Positions 33,330 to 42,776 of a DNA stretch of 64,000 nt are shown here, piece after piece; position 1 is the stretch's first letter, and each line of letters begins with the position of its first letter. The translations under genes were made by a program, and so were the position numbers. Origin of the DNA: Streptomyces sp. 11x1 (GTDB lineage: Bacteria > Actinomycetota > Actinomycetes > Streptomycetales > Streptomycetaceae). The notes beneath the pieces were generated by a model. That model saw nothing but the letters and a program-made list of their open reading frames with translations, was not told the origin of the DNA and searched no databases. Location: positions 5,667,001 through 5,731,000 of the forward strand of contig NZ_CP122458.1 of the NCBI RefSeq assembly GCF_032598905.1, written 5' to 3'.

Positions 33330-34334
33330 TCACGTCATGGAGACGACGACCTTGCCGGCTTTTGCGCGGCCTTTCTCGACGTACTCCATGGCCTGAAGGG
33401 TCTCGTCGAAGGGGAAGACCCGGTCGACGACGGGGCGGATCTTCCCGGCGTCGATGAGGGGGGTGAGTTCGCGCAGCTGGTCGCCGCTGGCCCTCATGAA
33501 CAGGAAGGAGTAGCTGACGCCGAGGCGCTTGGCCTGGCGCCGGATCTTGGCACTGAGGACGGCGATGCCCAGGCGCATGACCGCGTTCGAGCCGAGTTCG
33601 AGGGCGGTGGCCGGGTCGGGCGGGCCCGCGACGGAGATGGCCAGGCCGCCGGGCTTGAGGATGCGCAGGGACTTGGCGAGGTTCTCGCCGCCGAGGGAGT
33701 CCAGGACGAGGTCGTAGCCGGTTTGGAGTTCGGAGAAGTCCTGGGTGCGGTAGTCGATGACCTCGTCCGCGCCGAGATCCTTGACGAGGTCGACCTTGGC
33801 GGTGCTCGCGGTGGCGGCCACGTGCGCGCCCAGTGCCTTGGCCAGTTGGATGGTGATGGATCCCAGGCCGCCGGCGCCCGCGTGGATGAGGACCTTCCGG
33901 CCCGGCTGGACGTTCGCCCGCTCGACCAGGGCCTGCCAGGCGGTCAGCGCGACCAGGGGAAGGGAGGCGGCCTCGGTCATGGTGAGCGTGGCGGGCTTGG
34001 CCGCCAGGTCGTCCTGGTGGACGGCGAGGAGTTCGGCGAAGGTGCCGATGCGGTCCTTGTCGGGCCGCGCCCAGACCTCGTCGCCCACCGCGAAGCGGGT
34101 GACGGACGATCCGACGCGGACGACGGTCCCGGCGAGGTCGTTGCCCAGGACGAGCGGGAGACGGTAGGGCAGGATCTGCTTGAGGTCACCGTCGCGGATC
34201 TTCATGTCCAGCGGGTTGACACTCGCCGCGTCGATCCTTACCAGGACGTCGTCGGCGCCCACCCGGGGGTCGGGTATCTCGGCGGCACGCATGTTGGACG
34301 CGTCACCGTACTTCTCGACCATGAAGGCCTTCAT
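33330..34334 (-). CDS. NADPH:quinone reductase-like MDR oxidoreductase
   Basis: A 334-residue member of the medium-chain dehydrogenase family without zinc ligands. The substrate domain comes first (VNPLDMKIRDG, LPLVLGNDLAG), followed by the Rossmann motif HAGAGGLGSITIQLAKALGA, then the C-terminal catalytic half ending VEKGRAKAGKVVVSM. Typical substrates are quinones or enones. GGAG lies 6 nt before ATG 34334, which decides it over the ATG two codons upstream. It is the distal gene of a minus-strand group with the AKR remnant and the SDR gene, and all may be under the TetR regulator at 35712. Confidence 0.88.
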   Translation of the reverse strand: MKAFMVEKYGDASNMRAAEIPDPRVGADDVLVRIDAASVNPLDMKIRDGDLKQILPYRLPLVLGNDLAGTVVRVGSSVTRFAVGDEVWARPDKDRIGTFAELLAVHQDDLAAKPATLTMTEAASLPLVALTAWQALVERANVQPGRKVLIHAGAGGLGSITIQLAKALGAHVAATASTAKVDLVKDLGADEVIDYRTQDFSELQTGYDLVLDSLGGENLAKSLRILKPGGLAISVAGPPDPATALELGSNAVMRLGIAVLSAKIRRQAKRLGVSYSFLFMRASGDQLRELTPLIDAGKIRPVVDRVFPFDETLQAMEYVEKGRAKAGKVVVSMT

Positions 34335-34505
34335 CGTCATCTCCGCTCGTGTGGTCTCCCGTCCAAGCGGGAGGGGTGTTCTGTCCGTGACGGGTTTGTC
34401 TCGTTGCGAGATGGTTTGTGGTGTCTTCTGGTCCGCGCGCTCCGCGTCGGCACGGCAGTGGCCAGTGCCTGCGCGGAGAGCTCTACGTCGGCCGTGTTTG
34501 CGGGC

Positions 34506-34844
34506 TCAGGCCACCGGCACGACCGGGGCGATGACGCTGCCCGCGTCGCCGCCCTGGAGGCGGCCCAGCGAGCCTGCGACGCCCTCGTGCGGTACGCCGA
34601 GCGGCATGGCGCTGACCTTGTCGAGGTGCGCGTACTGCTCGCCGGTGAGCTGGACGTCGAGGGCTGCGAGGTAGCTGTCGGCGCTGTCGAGGAAGGTGCC
34701 GCCGGCCTCGGCGAACCGGTCGAAAATCCGGCGGGCCTCGTCGGGCTCGGCGCCGGCGCCCCAGCCGGTGCCGAAGCTCGCGGTGCCGAGCGCGTACTCG
34801 GAGACGCGCAGTCCGGTCTTGCGGCCGAAGGCCGTGTAACGCAT
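34506..34844 (-). pseudogene. Aldo/keto reductase remnant with a large internal deletion
   Basis: The frame is intact (112 residues) but is not a complete enzyme. Residues 1-56 are the N-terminus of an aldo/keto reductase (MRYTAFGRKTGLRVSEYALG … FLDSADSY), and residues about 57-112 are a C-terminal portion (LTGEQYAHLDKVS, GSVIAPVVPVA). The roughly 230 residues between, with the catalytic Lys and His and most of the TIM barrel, are missing. The deletion kept the reading frame. A good ribosome-binding site AAGGAC precedes the ATG, so it may still be translated. Confidence 0.75.
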
Positions 34845-34903
34845 GAGAAGTCCTTGCGTAAGGGGGCCTGGAAGGCGGTCGCGTCGGGGTGGCGGGGTGA
34901 GCG

Positions 34904-35596
34904 TCAACCCGCGGTCGGCTGGGGCGCCGCGGACAGGCTCTGCTTGACGTACCGGCTGGTCTCGTCGGCGAGGATCTCGGGCAGGCCGGTCTCGATGCCG
35001 TACAGGGCCTGGGCCGCGACGTCGGCGGCGGCGACCTTCTGATCGGCGGGCACGCCGGCGGCCATGTCGGTGTCCATGTAGCCGACGTGCAGCGCCGAGA
35101 CAGTGATCCCGCGGGGCGCCAGTTCCTCGCGGCTCGCGTCGCTCAGCGCCCAGGCGGCGGCCTTGGAAGCCGCGTAGGAGCCGAGGGCGGCCGGGTGGAA
35201 CCAGGACAGGGCGGACAGGACGTTGAGTACGGCGCCGCCGCCGTTGCCCTCGATGACGGGAGCGAAGGCCCGTGTGGCGACGAGCGGGCCGAAGAAGTTG
35301 GTCTCCATCTCGCGACGTACCTCGTCCAGGTCGTCGCCGACCAGCGTCGCGCCGGTGGAGACGCCCGCGTTGTTGATCAGCAGCGTCGCGTCGGAGGCGA
35401 TGCGGGCGGCCTCCCGTATCGACTCCTGGTCCGTCACGTCGAGGCGCAACGGGTGGACGCCCGGCAGGTCGACCGTCTCGGGACGGCGGGCCGCCGCGTA
35501 GACCTTCGCGCCATGCTCCACGAGCTGGGCGGCCAGGTGCCGCCCGAGGCCCCGGTTGGCGCCGGTGACCACCGCGACCGCGTTCTTGAGTTCCAT
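34904..35596 (-). CDS. Short-chain dehydrogenase/reductase
   Basis: A 230-residue classical SDR: TGANRGLG (NAD(P)H loop), NNAG, catalytic Ser in LSALSWF, and YAASK (Tyr and Lys). ATG 35596 follows AGGAG at good spacing. It is transcribed divergently from a TetR gene over a 115-bp region with two dyad operators, the typical arrangement of a repressor and its target. The substrate is unknown. Confidence 0.9.
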   Translation of the reverse strand: MELKNAVAVVTGANRGLGRHLAAQLVEHGAKVYAAARRPETVDLPGVHPLRLDVTDQESIREAARIASDATLLINNAGVSTGATLVGDDLDEVRREMETNFFGPLVATRAFAPVIEGNGGGAVLNVLSALSWFHPAALGSYAASKAAAWALSDASREELAPRGITVSALHVGYMDTDMAAGVPADQKVAAADVAAQALYGIETGLPEILADETSRYVKQSLSAAPQPTAG

Positions 35597-35641
35597 GCTC
35601 GCTCCTGTCCTTCGCAGGCGCCGTCGGAGCACCCGCGTCAA

Positions 35642-35697
35642 TTAGATTGCAAACATAATCTAAACACAGGGCTATGATAGATGCCAGTCGACATCTA
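35642..35697. promoter_or_regulatory. Twin TetR operators between SDR and tetR
   Basis: Two dyads of the same design: TTAGATT-N8-AATCTAA (35642-35663) and TAGATG-N8-CATCTA (35678-35697). Their centres are about 35 bp apart. The region is strikingly AT-rich for this genome. Likely bound by the adjacent TetR protein. Confidence 0.75.
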
Positions 35698-35711
35698 AAC
35701 GGGAGGTGGCC

Positions 35712-36305
35712 ATGGGCCGCGTATCGCAGGCGCAGGCGGAGGAAAATCGCAGGCGGGTGGTGGGCACCGCGTCGCGGCTGTTCCGGGAGCAGGGCACCCA
35801 CGTCAGCGTCGCCGATCTCATGAAGGCGGCCGGCCTCACCCACGGTGCCTTCTACAAGCAGTTCGCCTCCAAGGAAGCGCTCGTCGATGAGGTCACCGTC
35901 CACGTCTTCGATGAGATCGCACGGCGTAATGCGGCCGGGCTCGAGCGGCACGACGGGCAGCGGCATGCCGCTCAGCGGGCCCTGATCGACGCCTACCTCT
36001 CCGTCGAACACCGTGACAGCGCGGCGGACGGCTGCCCGGTCGCGGCTCTCGCCATCGATATCGCGCGCGGACCCGAAGGCCGCGAGGCGCGCCGTACCTA
36101 CGCGGAGGGCGTGGCCGACTTCGCCGCGTTCCTCGCCCCCGCCGAGGCTGTCGCGGACGGTGAGGGCGTCGGTGGCGGCGAGGGCGGCCTCGCCCGGCTG
36201 TGCACCCTGGTCGGTGCTCTGGTCCTGTCCCGGGCCACCCAGGGCTCCCCGCTCTCCGAGGAGATCCTCGCCGCCGCGCACGCGGCCCTGACGGAAGCCG
36301 ACTGA
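35712..36305 (+). CDS. TetR-family regulator of the SDR operon
   Basis: A 197-residue TetR protein with HTH ASRLFREQGTHVSVADLMKA, LTHGAFYKQFASKEALV and a ligand domain resembling the AcrR/YcdC-like group (DGCPVAALAIDIARGPE). GGAGG lies 6 nt before ATG 35712; a GTG two codons upstream is unlikely. It probably represses the divergent SDR and the reductases behind it through the dyads at 35642-35697. Confidence 0.88.
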   Translation: MGRVSQAQAEENRRRVVGTASRLFREQGTHVSVADLMKAAGLTHGAFYKQFASKEALVDEVTVHVFDEIARRNAAGLERHDGQRHAAQRALIDAYLSVEHRDSAADGCPVAALAIDIARGPEGREARRTYAEGVADFAAFLAPAEAVADGEGVGGGEGGLARLCTLVGALVLSRATQGSPLSEEILAAAHAALTEAD

Positions 36306-36499
36306 CCGGGGGCCCGGCGTCGGGCGCCGCGCGGAGTGTGCGCCCCGGCCGCACTCGCGAGGTGACGCGGGGCCCGAGGCTTCCGTGCTCGCGGCCTGAT
36401 CGATCTGGCGTAGTTCCGTGCTCCCTACGGCAGTTGTCGTGCAAATGCGACACCTCTCGTGCTCAGGCTCACCGCCCCGCGCAGTGGTGTAGCGCACTT

Positions 36500-36519
36500 T
36501 TGCAAGCGGGTGCTTGCAA
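36500..36519 (+). promoter_or_regulatory. Perfect dyad TTGCAAGC-N4-GCTTGCAA at the XRE promoter
   Basis: The 8-bp perfect arms lie at 36500-36507 and 36512-36519, about 30 bp before the start of the XRE gene, and touch a likely -10 (TAGTTA, 36520-36525). Probable autoregulatory operator. Confidence 0.75.
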
Positions 36520-36549
36520 TAGTTAGCGGAAGTGAGGCATGGTGGAGGC

Positions 36550-37104
<555 letters not shown>

Positions 37105-37208
37105 CCACGTCTACCGCGAAGCCGAAGTCGCAGCCCAGGCCGAAGCCGTCGAAGCGGACCGGAACGACTACCAACCCTCAGCAGTAAGCAACCCGGAGGA
37201 CCTTCACC

Positions 37209-37826
37209 ATGGCCATCACCGACGACATCCGCAAGGCCGTCACCGACCCGACCCCCCTCTACTTCGCCGCCGGCACCGCCGACCTCGCCCTCCAGCAGGC
37301 GAAGAAGGTCCCCGGCCTCGTCGAGCAGCTGCGCGCCGAGGCGCCGGCCAAGATCGACGCCGTGCGCCAGACGGACCCGAAGGCCGTGCAGGAGAAGGCG
37401 ACCGCCCGCGTCAAGGAGACCCAGGAGAACCTCCAGACCAAGGTCACCGAGATCATCGGCACCCTCGACACCGACCTGAAGAAGCTCGGCGAGAGCGCTC
37501 AGGACCTCGCGCTGCGCAGCGTCGGCGTCGCCGCCGAGTACGCGGTCAAGGCCCGCGAGGCGTACGAGCGCGTCGCCGAGCACGGTGAGCATGCCGTGCG
37601 CACCTGGCGCGGTGAGGCCGCGGAGGAGATCGAGGAGCTCGCGATCGCCGTCGAGCCGAAGTCCCAGCCGGTCGAGGTCAAGGACGAGCCGGCGGCCGCG
37701 AAGCCGGTCCCGGCCCAGGCCGCGCCCGCGCCCGCCCCCGCCGCCAAGAAGCCCGCACCGAAGAAGGCTCCGGCGCGCAAGACCACGGCCACGGCCGCGA
37801 AGAAGACCACCCCGCCCGCCAAGTAA
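37209..37826 (+). CDS. HbhA-like heparin-binding hemagglutinin family protein
   Basis: A 205-residue protein with a long amphipathic coiled-coil domain (residues about 20-135) and a Lys/Ala/Pro-rich C-terminal tail with repeats of KKAPARK, like mycobacterial heparin-binding hemagglutinin and related membrane-shaping proteins. No signal peptide is visible. In mycobacteria HbhA-type proteins bind lipid droplets and host heparan sulfate; in Streptomyces the role is unclear. It follows the XRE regulator and could be its target. Confidence 0.8.
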   Translation: MAITDDIRKAVTDPTPLYFAAGTADLALQQAKKVPGLVEQLRAEAPAKIDAVRQTDPKAVQEKATARVKETQENLQTKVTEIIGTLDTDLKKLGESAQDLALRSVGVAAEYAVKAREAYERVAEHGEHAVRTWRGEAAEEIEELAIAVEPKSQPVEVKDEPAAAKPVPAQAAPAPAPAAKKPAPKKAPARKTTATAAKKTTPPAK

Positions 37827-38052
37827 GCGGCAGGGCGAGCCGCCGAGTGGGCGACATAGCCGACGACGGAGTCGGCGACAGAGCGAGGGGTACGCGTGCA
37901 GGTACGTGCGTAGTGCCTCTCAGTACCTCGCGGTACGGAGACGGGCCGGGCACCTTTGGGGTGGCCGGCCCGTTCTACGGGTACGGTGGCCGCGTGGGAG
38001 AGACGGTCGGTATTCGGATGCGTGAAGAACGGAACGGGCGGTGGTGGGCACC

Positions 38053-38397
38053 ATGCTGATGAACGGCTTCGCGGGGTTCATGGGGCTGTTGCAGCTCGCT
38101 GTGATCGCACTCGCCGCGTTCGCGCTGATCGACGCCACCTTCCGGCGGGAGGACGCGTTCCGCGCGACGGACAAGCAGACCAAGGTCTTCTGGCTGATCA
38201 TCCTCGGGATCGCGTTCGTCGTCAGCCTGCTCTTCCCGCTGCTGTCGTTCCTCCCGATCATCGGCCTCATCGCCAGCATCGTGTACATCGTCGACGTACG
38301 CCCCGCGGTGCGGCAGATCTCCGGCGGCGGTGGCCGCGGCGGCAACCGGGGCTCCAGCAGCGACGGCCCGTACGGCCCCTACAACGGCGGCCGGTGA
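38053..38397 (+). CDS. DUF2516 small membrane protein
   Basis: A 114-residue protein with two or three membrane helices (residues 5-25, 47-64, 66-82), a short loop FRREDAFRATDKQTK, and a Gly/Ser/Pro-rich tail ending YGPYNGGR. The pattern fits DUF2516. ATG 38053 is used; an in-frame GTG at 38041 is an alternative. Function unknown. Confidence 0.82.
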   Translation: MLMNGFAGFMGLLQLAVIALAAFALIDATFRREDAFRATDKQTKVFWLIILGIAFVVSLLFPLLSFLPIIGLIASIVYIVDVRPAVRQISGGGGRGGNRGSSSDGPYGPYNGGR

Positions 38398-38436
38398 CCT
38401 CCTTCGAGGTCGGGCCTCGTCCGAGCCCGAGCCTGC

Positions 38437-39855
38437 TCAGGCCTCCCGGTCCAGCAGGAGGACCGCCACGTCGTCGGTCAGTTCGCCGCCGTTGAGGTCG
38501 CGGACCTCGTTCACGGCGGCGCGCAGCAGCTCCTCGCCGCGCAGACCCTCGGCGAGCTGGCGGCGGACCATCTCCACCATGCCGTCCTGGCCCAGCCGTT
38601 CCTTGCCCTGGCCGATCCGGCCCTCGATCAGGCCGTCGGTGTAGAGCATCAGACTCCACGCGGCGCCCAGTTCGATCTGCGTGCGCGGCCAGCGGGCGTT
38701 CGGCAGCAGACCGAGGGCCGGGCCGCCGTTGTCGTACGGCAGCAGCTCCGCCGGCGGGGTCAGTCGGCCGCCCTGGCCGTGGCGGACGATCAGCGGTGCC
38801 GGGTGCCCCGCGAGGCAGAGGCCCGCGCGGCGGCCGTCGGGGGCGATGTCGACCGTGCAGAGCGTCGCGAAGATCTCGTCGCTCTCGCGCTCGTGCTCCA
38901 GGACGCGCTGGAGCGTGGACAGCAGCTCGTCGCCGCAGAGCCCCGCGAAGGTCAGCGCCCGCCAGGCGATGCGCAGCTCCACGCCGAGCGCCGCCTCGTC
39001 CGGGCCGTGCCCGCAGACGTCGCCGATCATCACGTGCACGGTGCCGTCCGGGGTGCGGACGGTGTCGTAGAAGTCACCGCCGAGCAGTGCGCGGGAACGG
39101 CCCGGCCGGTAGCGGGCGGCGAACCGCAGGGACGAGCCCTCCAGGAGGGGGGTCGGCAGCAGGCCGCGTTCCAGGCGGGCGTTCTCCTGGGCGCGCAGCT
39201 TGGACTCGGTGAGTCGGCGCTCGGCCGTGTCGGACCGCTTGCGCTCCACCGCGTAACGGATCGCGCGGCTCAGCAGCCGGCCGTCCACTTCGTCCCGGAA
39301 CAGGTAGTCCTGTGCGCCCACCCGAACCGCCTCCGTGCCGCGTTCGGCGTCGCCGGAGTCGGTGAGGGCCAGGACGGCGTGGCGGGGGGCCAGGTCCAGG
39401 ACGTATTTGAGGACGGCGAGTTCGTCGTCGGGGGCGTCGGCCGACTCGGTGTCCGGGTCGGTGGGGCGGGACGGGGTCGGGAGTGCCAGGTCCAGGAGGA
39501 TGCAGTTGACGTCGTCGGTCAGCAGCCGCTGGGCCTCGGTCAGGTTGCGGGCGGTGCGGACACGGATCGGCTTGCCCGCCGAGTCGAGCAGTTCGGGCAC
39601 GTTGAGGGAACCTGCAGGGTCGTCCTCTATGAGGAGGACCGTGAGGTTGGTGGGGCCGGGCTGGAGGGCCGGGCCCGTGACACCGGGGCCGGCGGCGTGG
39701 GGGCCGGGCTGGTTTGTGGAGTTGTCTGTAGGGGCCAGGGCCGAGGCGTTCATGGCAGCCCCCTCTCCGGACGGTCCGCCGGCCGCGGACGTGGCGTGCG
39801 CCTGACCACTCTCCGCGGCCGGGATCGCTCTCTGCCGCGGTACGGGTACGGGCAT
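38437..39855 (-). CDS. PP2C/SpoIIE-type serine phosphatase with N-terminal receiver
   Basis: A 472-residue protein. After a low-complexity N-terminus of 70 residues comes a receiver domain (LTVLLIEDDPAG, CILLDLALP with the phosphoacceptor Asp), a helical linker (about 215-255) and a SpoIIE-type PP2C domain with LLGGDFYD, GDVCGHG, LMLYTDGL and LTDDVAVLLL, the metal-binding Asp residues. Such proteins act as phosphorylation-controlled phosphatases for anti-sigma antagonists in Streptomyces stress and development. Start uncertain: ATG 39855 or ATG 39753. No cognate kinase lies alongside. Confidence 0.85.
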   Translation of the reverse strand: MPVPVPRQRAIPAAESGQAHATSAAGGPSGEGAAMNASALAPTDNSTNQPGPHAAGPGVTGPALQPGPTNLTVLLIEDDPAGSLNVPELLDSAGKPIRVRTARNLTEAQRLLTDDVNCILLDLALPTPSRPTDPDTESADAPDDELAVLKYVLDLAPRHAVLALTDSGDAERGTEAVRVGAQDYLFRDEVDGRLLSRAIRYAVERKRSDTAERRLTESKLRAQENARLERGLLPTPLLEGSSLRFAARYRPGRSRALLGGDFYDTVRTPDGTVHVMIGDVCGHGPDEAALGVELRIAWRALTFAGLCGDELLSTLQRVLEHERESDEIFATLCTVDIAPDGRRAGLCLAGHPAPLIVRHGQGGRLTPPAELLPYDNGGPALGLLPNARWPRTQIELGAAWSLMLYTDGLIEGRIGQGKERLGQDGMVEMVRRQLAEGLRGEELLRAAVNEVRDLNGGELTDDVAVLLLDREA

Positions 39856-40339
39856 CGTGTTGGGTTCCTTCCCTCCCCCCGAGGGCACGGCGGGCGAGGG
39901 ACCTCGACCCACCGACGGGGACCTTAGCGCCAGGCGCCGTCGCAACGGAATGGGAGACGGGGCGTCGGGTGGTAAACAGCCGACGTCATATGCCGCATCC
40001 CGTACCGCACTTGGACATGGCAGGGCTTTCCCCTGGGATGACGAATGTCACGCGACGGAGGTTGAGCCGGGTGACGAAGGTGTCGAGAGTCACGTGGGGT
40101 GGCTCACGGCGGGGGTGTGGTGGGCGTGGGTGGGCGGTGCTGCGTGGGTGGGGTGCGGGGGGTGTTGGAGACCGGGGTGTTGAGGTGCGGTGTGACGCGG
40201 GGTGGTGGCGGGGCCGGTTCGGTGCGGTGTGACGCGGGGCGTCGCCGGGTGCGGTGCGGTTCGGGTGCGACCGTCGGGGTCACGCCCTCAGCCTCCGACC
40301 CCAGCCCGTCGGCTCAGCCCTCCTCGTCAGCCCGTCGGC
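39856..40339. repeat. G-rich gap with a 19-bp direct repeat
   Basis: The 484-bp gap between the PP2C and NlpC/P60 genes has strong G-strand bias from about 40086 to 40275 (runs such as GGGTGGGCGG and GCGGGGGG on the plus strand), with GGTGCGGTGTGACGCGGGG at about 40183 and again at 40222. No gene recognised. G-quadruplex formation in the plus strand is possible. Confidence 0.55.
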
Positions 40340-41455
40340 TCACGCGTCCGGGCGTACGACGCCCAGGATCCGCATCGTGCCCGCGCCCGCGATCGACACC
40401 TTCCGGTTCGGACGGGGCGCGTGGACGATGGAGCCGTCGCCCAGGTACATGGCGACGTGGCTGGCATCGGCGTTGTAGATGATGAGGTCGCCGGGCCGCA
40501 TGTCCTGGATGTCGATGTGCTTGAGCTGACGCCACTGCTCCTGGGAGGTGCGGGGGATGGTCAGCCCGGCGGCGGCCCACGCCTCGCTGGTGAGACCGGA
40601 GCAGTCGTAGGTGTCGGGCCCTTCGGCGCCCCATTCGTACCACTTGCCTATTTGGTTCGTGGCGAACTCGACGGCCTTCTTCCCCTGCGGCGTCGCCTTG
40701 CCGTTGATCTCGGCGAGTATCCCGGAGTCCAGCCACGCCGCCTGTGACTTCTGCGCGGCCTCCTCCTCCAACTGCGCCAACCGCTCCCGCTCGTCGTCCT
40801 CCAGCTGGTCTTCCAGCTCCTCGGCGGCGGCGATCTGCTTCTTGATCTTCTTCTTGGCCTTCTCCTTGGCCTTGCGGTTGGTCTCCAACTTCTCCCAGCG
40901 CGCGGAGGCGTCCTTGGAGTACTGCTCCAAGTCCTGCTGGGTCCGGGTCATTTCGGCGAGCAGCCCCTTGGTCGCGAGCTGACCCTGACGCAGGCGGTCC
41001 GCCCCCTCCAGGAAGTCCTGGGGGTTCTCGCTCAGCCACAGCCGCACCTCGGCCGGGAGGCCGGCGCCCCGGTACTGGGCGCGGGCCGCGGCGCCGATGA
41101 GGTCCTGCAACTTGTCCAGCTTCTGCTGGCCCTTGACGACCTCGTGGGCCAGATCGACGAGCTCCTCGGACTGCTTGTCGGCCTTCTCCTCGGCCGCGTT
41201 GTACGCGTCCGTGGCGACCGCGGCGTCGTGGTAGAGGCCCTCCAGCTTGGTGCGGACGCGCTCCAACTCCTCGTTCGTCACCGGAGTCGAGCCGGGCGAA
41301 GGCGAGGACGAGGACGAGGGTGTCGGCGTCGGACTCGGGGTCGGCTCGGCCGGTTTCGTCTGGCTCGCGTACGCGGTGACCGGCGCGCCCAGGACGGTCA
41401 TCGCGCAGACCACGGCCACGGCCGCCACGGTCAGCTTCCGCTTGCCGACTCCCAT
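40340..41455 (-). CDS. Secreted NlpC/P60 peptidoglycan hydrolase with coiled-coil
   Basis: A 371-residue secreted protein. A signal peptide (GKRKLTVAAVAVVCAMTVLG … AYA) is followed by a Ser/Pro linker, a long charged coiled coil (about residues 55-230) that probably docks on FtsEX-like partners, and an NlpC/P60 domain with catalytic Cys in DTYDCSGLT, His in ASHVAMYLG and the third residue in HAPR. It should cleave D-Glu-mDAP/LL-DAP stem peptide bonds. ATG 41455 is used; a TTG 21 bases upstream is possible. No c-di-AMP riboswitch was recognised in the leader. Confidence 0.88.
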   Translation of the reverse strand: MGVGKRKLTVAAVAVVCAMTVLGAPVTAYASQTKPAEPTPSPTPTPSSSSSPSPGSTPVTNEELERVRTKLEGLYHDAAVATDAYNAAEEKADKQSEELVDLAHEVVKGQQKLDKLQDLIGAAARAQYRGAGLPAEVRLWLSENPQDFLEGADRLRQGQLATKGLLAEMTRTQQDLEQYSKDASARWEKLETNRKAKEKAKKKIKKQIAAAEELEDQLEDDERERLAQLEEEAAQKSQAAWLDSGILAEINGKATPQGKKAVEFATNQIGKWYEWGAEGPDTYDCSGLTSEAWAAAGLTIPRTSQEQWRQLKHIDIQDMRPGDLIIYNADASHVAMYLGDGSIVHAPRPNRKVSIAGAGTMRILGVVRPDA

Positions 41456-41726
41456 ACCTCTTGCCCCCAACCCCAATGGATACAGAACTGATTAACCGTC
41501 AGTAACTTGCCGGTGCCCGGGTGATCGTGTCACGACGTCGCGGAATGCGACAGAGGCGGGCAAGAACTCACTTCTGCCCGCAGCCTCTTCCTCCCTCCCC
41601 TGCTCCCACCTGCGTGACACCGCTCCCGACTGTCCGACGAACGGCCCGTGGCGTTCGTTCCCGTGCGTCACGAAAATGTTGCTCTGTGTAATCAAGAGTA
41701 TGGGCGCCGGGCGCGCGGCCACGAGG
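41456..41726. other. Upstream region of the NlpC/P60 gene, no gene seen
   Basis: The gap 41456-41873 is 418 bp. This part holds the NlpC/P60 promoter on the minus strand, within an AT-richer patch at 41675-41700. I could not fix a -35/-10 pair. The remainder is the tandem repeat listed next. Confidence 0.45.
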
Positions 41727-41856
41727 ATGCGCGGAGGCGAGGGCGTACGGGGGCGAGGGCGTGCGGAGACAAGAGCGTGCGGAGACAAGAACGTGCGAAG
41801 ACAAGAACGTGCGAAGACAAGAACGTGCGAAGACGAGGGCGTACGAAGATGAGGAG
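41727..41856. repeat. 16-bp tandem repeat (VNTR)
   Basis: At least seven units of 16 bp, consensus GTGCGAAGACAAGAAC, at 41745, 41761, 41777, 41793, 41809, 41825 and 41841, with an irregular first unit at 41727. The two central units are identical. It lies 17 bp beyond the stop of the convergent-side methyltransferase and is not translated in any likely gene. Copy number may differ between strains. Confidence 0.88.
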
Positions 41857-41873
41857 GCGGGCGGGGCTCTCGG

Positions 41874-42776
41874 CTAATGGCGGGGCCGCGGCGCCAACGC
41901 CTCCCACGCCACCGTGACTTCGCCCTGGCGCCAGCGCGAGACCCCGTCCCGTACCGGCCAGTCCGCGCTCAGCGTGCGGATCGTGCGGATCCAGCGCTGC
42001 CGGGCGCCGTACGAGGCGTAGGGCGCCGCGGCCGCCCAGGCGCGGTCGAAATCGCGGAGGAACGCGTGCACCGGCTCGCCGGGGACGTTGCGGTGGATGA
42101 GTGCCTTGGGGAGGCGTTCGGCGAGGTCGGAGGGGCGGTCCAGGGAGCCGAGCCGGGTGGCGAAGGTGACCGTACGGGGGCCCTCCGGGCCGAGGGCGAC
42201 CCAGACGTGCCGGCGGCCGATCTCGTCGCAGGTGCCCTCGACGAGCAGACCGCCGGAGGGGTACGAGGCGGTGGGGGAGTGGGGGCTCGCGGAGCGGAGG
42301 TCCGTGGTGCGAGGGCCTGGGGTGTGCGCGCCTGGAGTGGGATGGGGCGGGCGGGGAGGGGGCGGTGCGGCCTGTTCGAGGCGGGCGCACAGGCGTTCCC
42401 ATACGGCGGCGACCTCGTCCTCGTCGTACTGCCGGAGCACGTTCGCCGCCCGGATGAGGGTGGGGCGGCCCGGCACCGGTACCTCGAAGCCGCCGTGCCG
42501 GAAGGTCAGACCCTCGCACGCGTAGGGCTGGGCCGCGGTGACCCTGGCCGGGTCGATCTCGACGCCGACGACCTGGGTGCGGGGTGCCGCCGCGCGGAGG
42601 CGGCGGAGCAGTTCGACGGCGGTCCAAGGGGCGGCGCCGTAGCCGAGGTCGACGGCGAGGGGGGTGGTGGCGCGGCGGAGTGCGGCACCGTGCGTCGCCG
42701 CGATCCAGCGGTCCATGCGACGCAGCCGGTTGGGGTTGGTGGTGCCACGCGTCACGGTGCCGACTGGTCTGGCCAT
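41874..42776 (-). CDS. Class I SAM-dependent methyltransferase
   Basis: A 300-residue protein with a Rossmann-type methyltransferase core: motif I LAVDLGYGAAPWT, VVGVEIDPARV (acidic ribose-binding residue), and IRAANVLRQYDEDEV. About residues 140-165 is a Pro/Ser/Thr-rich linker that looks lineage-specific. The C-terminal half has no known domain. The target is unknown. It is divergent from mshA, and its downstream end faces the tandem repeat. Confidence 0.8.
   Translation of the reverse strand: MARPVGTVTRGTTNPNRLRRMDRWIAATHGAALRRATTPLAVDLGYGAAPWTAVELLRRLRAAAPRTQVVGVEIDPARVTAAQPYACEGLTFRHGGFEVPVPGRPTLIRAANVLRQYDEDEVAAVWERLCARLEQAAPPPPRPPHPTPGAHTPGPRTTDLRSASPHSPTASYPSGGLLVEGTCDEIGRRHVWVALGPEGPRTVTFATRLGSLDRPSDLAERLPKALIHRNVPGEPVHAFLRDFDRAWAAAAPYASYGARQRWIRTIRTLSADWPVRDGVSRWRQGEVTVAWEALAPRPRH

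Noticed and set aside
33013..33333. A short minus-strand frame in the gap before the oxidoreductase
   Set aside because: No domain, poor codon bias and no ribosome-binding site.
41456..41700. c-di-AMP (ydaO) riboswitch ahead of the NlpC/P60 gene
   Set aside because: The conserved riboswitch core could not be recognised in the leader on the minus strand.
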